A DNA stretch of 18,057 bases from Planctomycetaceae bacterium (GTDB lineage: Bacteria; Planctomycetota; Planctomycetia; Pirellulales; Thermoguttaceae): assembly GCA_031261125.1 (NCBI GenBank), contig JAISJZ010000379.1:1-18057 (forward strand), read 5' to 3'. Under the pieces are notes generated by a model. The model did no database searches. It worked only from the letters and a program-made list of their open reading frames with translations, and was not told the origin of the DNA. Made by a program: the position numbers and the translations under genes. This document shows positions 11,996-18,057 of the stretch, one piece after another; within the stretch, counting starts at the first letter, position 1; each line of letters starts with the position of its first letter.

Positions 11996-13768
11996 ATGGG
12001 CTATCGAACACTGCGGCACTGCATTACTGATTTACGCAAGACGGGACAACTGGGCGAATACAGCGAACCGGTTGACCCGTACTTGGAACTCGCTGCTGTT
12101 CAACGCCGATTATATGAAAACAAAGCACCGGCGGTACTTTTCACGAATGTCAGAAATTGTCAATTTCCGATGCTGGCGAACCTTTACGGAACGCAGCAGC
12201 GGATTGAGTATATTTTCCGCGACGGCATCGAACCTCTGCGGAAAGTAATGAAATATGCGGCGGATTTTCCCGCATCGGCAATATCTGCTGTTTCCAAACC
12301 AAGCGATTGGTTCGGTCTGTTGAAGTCCGTTTATTATTCCCGACCGAAACAGGTGTCGTCGCGGACGGCACCGGTTCTGCAATGCAAAACAACACTGGAC
12401 AAACTGCCGCAACTCGTCAGTTGGCAGAACGACGGCGGCGCATACATCACACTGCCGCAAGTGTTGACGCAATTTCCCGACTGCAAACGGTTCGGGCTAA
12501 CGAACTTGGGGATGTACCGGATACAAATATCCGGCAACGATTACATTCCGAATCAAGAGTGCGGCTTGCATTATCAGATTCAACGCGGTATCGCATTGCA
12601 CCATATTGAAGCAACCAAACGGGGACAGCCGTTGAGAGTGAATATCTTTATCGGCGGCGCACCGTGTATGACGCTTGCCGCGATAATGCCGCTGCCGGAG
12701 AACGTCAGTGAACTGCTCTTTGCGGGAATCTTGGGACAGCACCGAATCCCGTTAGCCGTTCCGCCGCTTGCGGCGGGATATTGCTGCGCCGAAGCCGACT
12801 TCTGCATCACCGGCACGTTGGGAACAGAAATGAAAACCGAAGGAATGTTCGGCGACCATTTAGGATATTACTCATTGCAGCACGGGTTTCCCGTGATGAA
12901 AGTTGACGGCGTTTGGCACCGTAAAGACGCTGTCTATCCGTTCACCGTTGTCGGTCGTCCGCCGCAGGAAGATACGCAGTTCGGCAAGTTCATTCACGGC
13001 ATCACCGGCGATTCGGTCGAGAAGAAAATCCCCGGCGTGAAGGCGGTCAATGCCGTGGACGAAGCCGGCGTTCATCCGCTGCTGCTGGCTGCCGGACGCG
13101 AAACGTATCCGAATGAATTGCATACATTAGCACATAGTATTTTGGGCTTCGGGCAGTTATCGTTGGCAAAGTATTTGTTCATTGCCGAAGACCGTTCAGC
13201 CGCCGCTTCAACGCCGCAACTAAACGTTCATAATGTTCCCGAATTTTTCCGGTATGTGCTGGAACGGGTCGATTGGCGCAAGGATGTTCATTTCATCACG
13301 GAAACGTCAATGGACACGCTGGACTACACCGGCGGGAAACTCAACAGCGGTTCAAAGGTTTTTATCGCCGCAAGCGGTTCCCCGATTCGGCAGTTGGCGG
13401 CGGAACTTGTTCCAACATTAAAAAAGAATCTCCGTGTTGCAATGCCGGGAGTTTTAGCAGCGGAGAATGAAGAATGGAAAATGGAGAATGATGTTTTGCA
13501 GGGCTTCCCGCTAATCGTTATGGTTGACAACGCAGATGAAGCAGTATCAAGTATCAGAAATTTTCTTTGGACAACATTCACGAAGAGCGACCCGGCAGCG
13601 GACATTCACGGCATCGGCGAATTCACGCAGAACAAACATTGGGGCTGCACCGGTCCGCTCATCATTGACGCACGCCGCAAACCGCATCACGCCCCGGAAC
13701 TCGTTGAAGACCCGGACGTTGCGCGGCGGGCGGAACACATCGCCGAAAGAATTCTTACTCGTTCTTAA
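11996..13768 (+). CDS. ubiD: UbiD-family decarboxylase, long (about 600-aa) type
   Basis: Prenylated-FMN-dependent reversible decarboxylase; the flavin would come from a UbiX partner not present here. At 590 residues it resembles the long clade found in Bacteroidota and Campylobacterota, often assigned to menaquinone synthesis by the futalosine route, rather than E. coli UbiD (about 500). Cofactor and metal residues are placed by pattern: N170 and R175 in TNLGMYRIQ, H192 in GLHYQIQRG and E239 in NVSELLFAG. The catalytic acids are E282 and D287 in EGMFGDHLGYY. GRPPQEDT, SLAKYLFI and the C-terminal PLIIDARRKPHHAPE are also typical. The ATG lies 6 bp after the VWA gene, and the last 14 bp overlap the convergent propeller gene. 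Oddities are a heptanucleotide tandem repeat at codons 489-498 and a GC palindrome at 12761-12776. The menaquinone role is inference. Confidence 0.9.
   Translation: MGYRTLRHCITDLRKTGQLGEYSEPVDPYLELAAVQRRLYENKAPAVLFTNVRNCQFPMLANLYGTQQRIEYIFRDGIEPLRKVMKYAADFPASAISAVSKPSDWFGLLKSVYYSRPKQVSSRTAPVLQCKTTLDKLPQLVSWQNDGGAYITLPQVLTQFPDCKRFGLTNLGMYRIQISGNDYIPNQECGLHYQIQRGIALHHIEATKRGQPLRVNIFIGGAPCMTLAAIMPLPENVSELLFAGILGQHRIPLAVPPLAAGYCCAEADFCITGTLGTEMKTEGMFGDHLGYYSLQHGFPVMKVDGVWHRKDAVYPFTVVGRPPQEDTQFGKFIHGITGDSVEKKIPGVKAVNAVDEAGVHPLLLAAGRETYPNELHTLAHSILGFGQLSLAKYLFIAEDRSAAASTPQLNVHNVPEFFRYVLERVDWRKDVHFITETSMDTLDYTGGKLNSGSKVFIAASGSPIRQLAAELVPTLKKNLRVAMPGVLAAENEEWKMENDVLQGFPLIVMVDNADEAVSSIRNFLWTTFTKSDPAADIHGIGEFTQNKHWGCTGPLIIDARRKPHHAPELVEDPDVARRAEHIAERILTRS
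12761..12776. repeat. GC-rich palindrome within ubiD
   Basis: CCGCCGC-TT-GCGGCGG is a perfect 7-bp stem encoding VPPLAAG (about residues 255-261), a position not obviously conserved in the family. With its TTAGCC prefix at 12752 it resembles the paaK-leader element, which also joins TTAGCC to CCGCCGCTTGC. It may be a relic copy, or codon-driven chance. Confidence 0.35.
13462..13489 (+). repeat. Four tandem heptanucleotides in ubiD
   Basis: Four consecutive 7-mers occur: GGAGAAT, GAAGAAT, GGAAAAT, GGAGAAT. They encode a hydrophilic segment (AENEEWKMEND) at a point where the family is variable in length. Heptanucleotide tandem repeats of this style are known mainly from intergenic DNA of cyanobacteria. 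Here, adding or losing one unit would shift the ubiD frame. Confidence 0.65.
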
Positions 13769-15335
13769 CAGCGTAAAGCGTACCGAAGACCGGTACATAC
13801 AGCGTCCCGTTCGCAGCGGTAATCGACGCATACACCGGACCGGGCAGCGGCACCTTGCCCAGCACTTCCAACATTTTCCCCTGTTTGAGACACCAGAACA
13901 AACGGCGACCGGTGCCGATATAAACTTTGCCGTCCGCCAAGAGCGGTGAACCCCAAACCTGATTGCCGCCCAAATTGTGAATCCAATACGGTTTGCCGGT
14001 GTCCGCATCAAGACAATGCAGCCGCCCTTTGTTGTCCGCAACATACACAAGACCGTCTTTCACGGCAACCGTCGAACCGCTGCTTGAAATGTCCGTGTAA
14101 GACCACAGCAAACCGCCGCCGCGGGTCGTGTCGCCGGTCTTCGCCGCATCTAAACAAACAAGCCAGCCGTTCGGAATGTTGTGATATAACTCCTGCGTAA
14201 AAATAACATAAAGCCGGTTATTCACAAATACCGGATTACCGACAACCTCGTAGGACTTCGTATCGTGAAAATGTTCCATCGGTACAACCTCCTGCGTTTG
14301 AGCAAGCGGATGTCCGTTAAACTTCCAAACGGTTTTCAATGCCAGCGGTTTTGTGTTTTCGCTGCGGTTCGTTCGGGCGGCTTCAACTTGCTGCGGCGTT
14401 AACGCTTCGACGGCGAACAGCCAGCCGGAACCGGTACCTTGAAAGACCAAACGTTTACCGTTGACAACGCCGAGTGACGGCGACGACCATTGTCCGTGCA
14501 TAATGTCCGGTCCCATTCCGAACCGGTCAACAGCGAGTAAAGTACCGTTGTTTTTATCAACAGCAATGAGTGTCGGTGCTTCGGGGTTCATTACCCTGCT
14601 GTGCGTCCAATCCACACCGTTGCCGGTGCAGACATAAAGCACATCACCGTCCATTAACACGGAACAATTTGAGGCGTTGTGCGGCATCACGCCGATTGTA
14701 TCAACCATACTGCAACGCCAAAGAATGTCCGCAAACTTTTGTTTGAAAACATCGTCAACTTTCAACGGCGGTTCGCCGGCGGGAACAGCATATTTATTTT
14801 CATCCTGAAACGTTCCTTGATTACCGTCCGCCAAGCCGTTGATGTCAAGACAAAGAATGTCGCCCCGGTTCGTAACCAGATATATTTTACCGTTTTCAAT
14901 CACCGGTGTTGAACACATTCCAACGCGGTGCCAATCGGCATATTGGATTTCGACGAGTTTCGGCACTACGAGTTCCCAGCGGTGTTTTCCGGTCTTTTCA
15001 TCAAGACAAGTGAACACGCCTTTGTCGCCTTGCAGTTGCGGGAACGGCAGCGTTGTTGTGTTGGAACCGGTAAAGACGCAGCCCTCGGCAGCGACCGGCG
15101 TACCGTAAATCACTTCGCCGACCGGTGCTGTCCAGCGGACGTTCTGCGTTGTTACCGGGTCAACCAGTTCCGTCTGCGAATGCCGTTTGCCCGGTTCAAA
15201 CGAAACAGGCAGATTCGTTTCCGGCGAAACCGGATTGCGGGAGAATTTTTCACCCCACTGCGAACAATCCTCTGCCCGGACGAAAAGTCCCAAGAGGAAA
15301 AACACAAAGAACACGGCAAAATTAGTGTACGGCAT
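13755..15335 (-). CDS. Exported PQQ-like beta-propeller repeat protein
   Basis: Predicted exported propeller. The PQQ-like repeats are structural and do not prove PQQ binding or dehydrogenase activity. Starting at ATG 15335 gives 526 residues with a signal peptide (MPYTNFAVFFVFFLLGLFVRAED), then the usual opening CSQWGEKFSRNPVS. Repeated blades follow: FTCLDEKTGKHRWEL, YLVTNRGDILCLD, LIAVDKNNGTLL, WLFAVEAL, WLVCLDAAKTG, LHCLDADTGKPYWI and VYIGTGRRLFWCL. The frame is open another 102 codons upstream. That part is antisense to the lipoprotein gene and is excluded. No ribosome binding site is seen. It converges with ubiD, sharing the last 14 bp, and diverges from the lipoprotein gene with an 82-bp gap. 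Confidence 0.87.
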   Translation of the reverse strand: MPYTNFAVFFVFFLLGLFVRAEDCSQWGEKFSRNPVSPETNLPVSFEPGKRHSQTELVDPVTTQNVRWTAPVGEVIYGTPVAAEGCVFTGSNTTTLPFPQLQGDKGVFTCLDEKTGKHRWELVVPKLVEIQYADWHRVGMCSTPVIENGKIYLVTNRGDILCLDINGLADGNQGTFQDENKYAVPAGEPPLKVDDVFKQKFADILWRCSMVDTIGVMPHNASNCSVLMDGDVLYVCTGNGVDWTHSRVMNPEAPTLIAVDKNNGTLLAVDRFGMGPDIMHGQWSSPSLGVVNGKRLVFQGTGSGWLFAVEALTPQQVEAARTNRSENTKPLALKTVWKFNGHPLAQTQEVVPMEHFHDTKSYEVVGNPVFVNNRLYVIFTQELYHNIPNGWLVCLDAAKTGDTTRGGGLLWSYTDISSSGSTVAVKDGLVYVADNKGRLHCLDADTGKPYWIHNLGGNQVWGSPLLADGKVYIGTGRRLFWCLKQGKMLEVLGKVPLPGPVYASITAANGTLYVPVFGTLYAVKNE

Positions 15336-15417
15336 AGCGGTATTGTACGGTGCGATACCGGAGAGTTCAAGATATTTGCCCTTTACCCCGTCAGGAAAAA
15401 TTGTTAAAGTCCCGGCG

Positions 15418-16266
15418 ATGTTGTCCGCATATTGCGCAGAAAATCCCGTCAAACGAAAATTGATAACACTTGTGTTTGCAAGTGTCTGCGCTCTTTTTTT
15501 AACCGGCTGCGGCTCAACGAAATGGAGCGACACATCCCGAACGGCAACAGAACAACTGCTCATTAGTAATGCGATAGATACGGCAGTAAGCAAAATCAAT
15601 TTCCGCCCGATGGGCGATAAAAAGACCTTCATCGACACCACAGCGACCGAAGGTTCGGTTGATTACAAGTATCTTGCCAAAGCGATTCGGCAGCACTTGG
15701 CAGCGAACGGCGGAATTATTTGCGACGACAAGGAAGATGCAGATTACATTCTCGAAGTCCGCACCGGTGCTGTCGGCACCGACCGGAGTGATTTGCTGCT
15801 CGTCGGTGTTCCGCCGATGACGATACCGGCAATACCGGGTTCGCAATACACGGCAACGACGCTGCCGGAAATTCCGATTGTCAAGCGGACGAAGGAAGTC
15901 GGTGTGGCAAAGATAGCAGTATTTGCGTACAATCAGCACACGGGGCGACCGCTTTGGGCTTCCGGCAATACAGAGGAGAAGAGTACCGCGAATCAGTTGT
16001 GGATTGCCGGTGCCGGTCCGTTGCAGCGGGGAACAATTTACAAAGAAACGACATTTGCCGACCATTCGATGCCGTCTTTTATGACGAAGGACGAAGATAA
16101 GCAGAAGGTTTCGTTTGCGGACAGGGCTAATTATTTCAAAGAAATTGCCGGTGAACCGAAGTTGAAAGACAAGAATCCGGCACCGCCGGTACCGGTTTTG
16201 CCACCGGTGCAGCCCGCTCCTGTAGAACCGCAGGTTGCCGACCCGTGGCTGGCGTTGCCGCAATAA
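15418..16266 (+). CDS. DUF6655-type planctomycetal lipoprotein
   Basis: Function unknown. With ATG 15418 it has 282 residues. KRK, a hydrophobic stretch and the lipobox LTGC (lipid on C31) mark a lipoprotein. The mature part has the family pattern as I recall it: TRTATEQLLISNAID, INFRPMGDKKTFIDTT, an adenosyl-free alpha/beta segment with DADYILEVRTGAVGTDRSDLL, then IPIVKRTKEVGVAKIAVFAYN and GRPLWASG. The last 50 residues are Pro-rich (PVPVLPPVQPAPVEP), suited to spanning or contacting cell-wall material. The frame is open back to 15187, but that part overlaps the propeller gene antisense and lacks protein character. The start remains uncertain because no ribosome binding site is seen. Confidence 0.8.
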   Translation: MLSAYCAENPVKRKLITLVFASVCALFLTGCGSTKWSDTSRTATEQLLISNAIDTAVSKINFRPMGDKKTFIDTTATEGSVDYKYLAKAIRQHLAANGGIICDDKEDADYILEVRTGAVGTDRSDLLLVGVPPMTIPAIPGSQYTATTLPEIPIVKRTKEVGVAKIAVFAYNQHTGRPLWASGNTEEKSTANQLWIAGAGPLQRGTIYKETTFADHSMPSFMTKDEDKQKVSFADRANYFKEIAGEPKLKDKNPAPPVPVLPPVQPAPVEPQVADPWLALPQ

Positions 16267-16269
16267 ATC

Positions 16270-16316
16270 CGGTTAAACCGCACAATTTTGTGCAAAACAA
16301 ACCGTATTCGGTTTGT
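16270..16316. terminator. Three tandem hairpins between convergent genes
   Basis: The 74-bp gap between the lipoprotein and isomerase 3' ends holds CGGTT-A-AACCG (16270-16280), GCACAA-TT-TTGTGC (16280-16293) and ACAAACCG-TATT-CGGTTTGT (16297-16304 and 16309-16316). All are perfect. There are no long T-runs. They probably act as a bidirectional terminator or transcript-end stabiliser. Confidence 0.55.
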
Positions 16317-16340
16317 GCTAAATGATGTTAGGTCGATTTC

Positions 16341-17195
16341 TCACTTCGCCGCGTGCATTTCTTTCCATTTCTTCATTGAGCGTTCGAGATGTTCTCTTGC
16401 GTCGCCTCTTATTCCGAAACATTGCAATCCAACGGGACCCGTATAATTGATTTTGTCCAGCACTTTCAGCACTTGCGAAACGTCATACGAACCGGAATCC
16501 AGCGGTTGAATCCAATTACCGTTTTTCGTTTGAATTTCTTCGGGTGTATCTGTACCGTTAATCGAAACGGCGGCGAGGTAAGGTAGTGTTGAACGAATCA
16601 CGGCTTCCAGGTTTTCGCTCTTATCATACGCCGCCCAATGACAGAGATTGAACATCACACCGACTTCGTTATTCGGGAAACGTTTCGCGATACGAACGGA
16701 ATCGTCAACTCTTTCCACCAGCGAATTTTTGTGCGGATAGATAATCACTTTAACGCCGAGCGGCTGCGTGATTTTCATTATGTCCTGAATCACCGACACG
16801 ATTTTGTCGTCAAGCGAAACGTCCGACGGTTTACCGCCGTTGATATTCAACGCCAACATCGTGTCGCTGCCTTTCAAACACGCGAGCGACTCGGCAAGTT
16901 TCGCGTCAAACGGCGGGTTCGCGGAAACGTCTATCGTGAGATAAACCATAATGAGTTTCAGACCGTGTTTCTTCGACGACTCAACACGTTCCTGAAGTTT
17001 GCCGAGATTCAAATGTTTCATACCAACGAAACCGAGTTCTTTTAGCATCACGCTTTGTTCCTCAATGGAACGCTTTTTCGTGTCGTGGGTATCCATACAA
17101 ATCGCAAAAAATGGCGATTCGGGCAACGCCGCGTTTTGAGCAAAAACTGGCGTACAAAACACGATGGCGAGTAGTAGCAATAAAAAGTTTTTCAT
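16341..17195 (-). CDS. Exported sugar phosphate isomerase/epimerase-like TIM barrel
   Basis: AP-endonuclease-2/xylose-isomerase-like fold; substrate unknown. ATG 17195 gives 284 residues with a signal peptide (KNFLLLLLAIVFCTPVFAQ), so the protein acts outside the cytoplasm, probably on a sugar or sugar derivative. Visible barrel strands include FVGMKHLNLG, LKLIMVYLTI, VKVIIYPHK (H155), GVMFNLCHW (H186), AAVSING and the closing TGPVGLQCFGIRGDA. Classical family metal ligands (Glu-Asp-His-Glu) are only partly present: NLCHW has Asn before the His, and Gln258 sits where Glu is usual. As I remember them, planctomycetal relatives share these changes, so a metal-free or altered activity is possible. 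It lies 65 bp after the Gfo/Idh/MocA gene in the same direction. Confidence 0.82.
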   Translation of the reverse strand: MKNFLLLLLAIVFCTPVFAQNAALPESPFFAICMDTHDTKKRSIEEQSVMLKELGFVGMKHLNLGKLQERVESSKKHGLKLIMVYLTIDVSANPPFDAKLAESLACLKGSDTMLALNINGGKPSDVSLDDKIVSVIQDIMKITQPLGVKVIIYPHKNSLVERVDDSVRIAKRFPNNEVGVMFNLCHWAAYDKSENLEAVIRSTLPYLAAVSINGTDTPEEIQTKNGNWIQPLDSGSYDVSQVLKVLDKINYTGPVGLQCFGIRGDAREHLERSMKKWKEMHAAK

Positions 17196-17260
17196 AGTAA
17201 AAATTTGGTGTGAGTAGTGAATTTGTGCTAACAAGAAAACATAAAAACGTTCACTGATTT

Positions 17261-18057
17261 TTATCCAACGTTAATCCAAGAATCAATTTTCGCGAATGTC
17301 CATGGTTCCCGTTGTTCACGTTTGAACGAAGCGTGAGTGTTTGCTTCGTCGGCGTACTCGCCTTCAAATTTTTCCAGTTGCGGATTCCAATGTAACGTTA
17401 TATCTTTGCCGTATTTTTGTTTCAACAGCATTGAAATGTTACCGATGTGCGCTATCGTATGCGTTCGGTGTCCGCTCTCTGTTGAGAAATAACATTCGCC
17501 GCGATCCTTAACCCGAAGCGAAAAATCAATGTGTTCGCCGCCCGCCCAACCTCGGTCTTGATACTTGACCGTGCTTTCAGGACGACCGTAATTTTTCAAT
17601 TCCGGCGCGGAGTTATCAAACTTGATTTCGAGCAGTTTCTCGTCGCTTGCCCGCAACGGTTGTTCGCGCCAACCGCGTGAAAGAACCCAACCCTTCGTTC
17701 CTTCAACTTTGATACCGGCAACTTCTGTTGTGAGTTCTAACGTGATTCCGTTCGCCAGTTTGTACTTAACGTTGAATTCCTCAGCAGTGTTCCAAACGTC
17801 ATCCGACTTCGGGAACACGCCGGTTCCAACAACCTCAACGGGACCGGAATTGTCCAAGTCCAACACCCATTGAGCGAGATTCAACATGTGCGGCGACCAA
17901 TCGGTAATTACGCCGCCGCTGTACGCGAAATTCCAACGCCAGTTATAATGATGCCGCGCCGGAATGTACGGCAAGAGCGGAGCGGGACCAGTCCACATTT
18001 CGTAGTTGATGTGTTTCGGAATTTCTTGTTCTTGAAAATTTAATTTTCGCTTCAACG
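17261..18057 (-). CDS. Gfo/Idh/MocA-family oxidoreductase, C-terminal part
   Basis: The gene runs off the right edge; only the C-terminal 264 or so residues are seen. It is an NAD(P)-dependent dehydrogenase of sugars or cyclitols. The N-terminal Rossmann fold lies outside the window. The substrate-side domain shows the typical planctomycetal stretch WTGPAPLLPYIPARHHYNWR, then YSGGVITDWSPHMLNLAQW, whose Asp and His are the usual catalytic-region residues. GTKGWVLSRGWR and the closing HTIAHIGNISMLL with LHWNPQLEKF also fit. A signal or Tat peptide cannot be judged. Together with the isomerase-like gene it forms a common planctomycetal pair for sugar oxidation and isomerisation. Confidence 0.88.
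   Translation of the reverse strand, partial: LKRKLNFQEQEIPKHINYEMWTGPAPLLPYIPARHHYNWRWNFAYSGGVITDWSPHMLNLAQWVLDLDNSGPVEVVGTGVFPKSDDVWNTAEEFNVKYKLANGITLELTTEVAGIKVEGTKGWVLSRGWREQPLRASDEKLLEIKFDNSAPELKNYGRPESTVKYQDRGWAGGEHIDFSLRVKDRGECYFSTESGHRTHTIAHIGNISMLLKQKYGKDITLHWNPQLEKFEGEYADEANTHASFKREQREPWTFAKIDSWINVG

Noticed and set aside
7540..13768. Aromatic-acid degradation cluster made of the CoA ligase and UbiD
   Set aside because: The two genes are divergent, about 3 kb apart, and grouped with uvrA, pyrF and a VWA protein. No other pathway gene is present, so a dedicated pathway is not supported.
15187..15417. N-terminal extension of the lipoprotein by 77 codons
   Set aside because: It is antisense to the propeller gene and would place the lipobox more than 100 residues into the protein.
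1..18057. CRISPR arrays, tRNA or rRNA genes, insertion sequences with transposase
   Set aside because: No spaced direct repeats, cloverleaf-like segment, rRNA-like block or transposase-like protein was seen on either strand.

Overview
The window looks like a chromosomal stretch from a member of the Planctomycetota. This is inferred from gene content, not from any marker gene. Supporting signs are a lipoprotein of the planctomycetal DUF6655 type, a secreted BNR_4 protein, a membrane protein with two VWA domains, a secreted PQQ-like propeller, an exported sugar-isomerase-like TIM barrel, a Gfo/Idh/MocA oxidoreductase, and a near-absence of Shine-Dalgarno sequences (the gene at 451 is the clear exception). 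No rRNA, tRNA, CRISPR array, transposase or phage gene was seen.

Layout. (1) 1-2334, plus strand: the 3' part of an Asn/Ser/Thr-rich protein, then a secreted 627-aa protein with four Cys/His zinc-binding-like modules and a duplicated beta-rich domain. Both proteins end in almost the same peptide, LPVLPxYD. (2) 2335-2757: no intact gene. It holds a terminator-like region, a set of competing hairpins and what looks like the last 45 codons of a decayed gene. (3) 2758-8826, minus strand, one tightly packed run read right to left: paaK-like CoA ligase, uvrA, secreted BNR_4 protein, pyrF. The gaps are 3 bp, about 60 bp and a 4-bp overlap. The functions are unrelated, so this is probably just shared transcription. 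(4) 8990-13768, plus strand: the double-VWA membrane protein, then a long UbiD-family decarboxylase 6 bp later. (5) 13755-15335, minus: PQQ-like propeller protein, overlapping the ubiD 3' end by 14 bp. (6) 15418-16266, plus: DUF6655-type lipoprotein. (7) 16341-18057, minus: exported isomerase-like protein behind the C-terminal part of a Gfo/Idh/MocA oxidoreductase that runs off the window.

The most unusual signal is a set of short GC-rich palindromes lying inside or at the edges of reading frames: the uvrA inter-ATPase linker, two places in the VWA gene, the first codons of pyrF, the paaK leader, and possibly ubiD. Two of them share an exact 16-bp core in opposite orientation. They behave like protein-tolerated palindromic elements, comparable in concept to the Rickettsia palindromic elements. 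A separate 20-bp palindrome flanked by a 6-bp direct repeat sits exactly at the uvrA stop codon. Other oddities are a compact UvrA that lacks the usual insertion domain, a tandem heptanucleotide repeat inside ubiD, and the shared C-terminal tail of the first two proteins.
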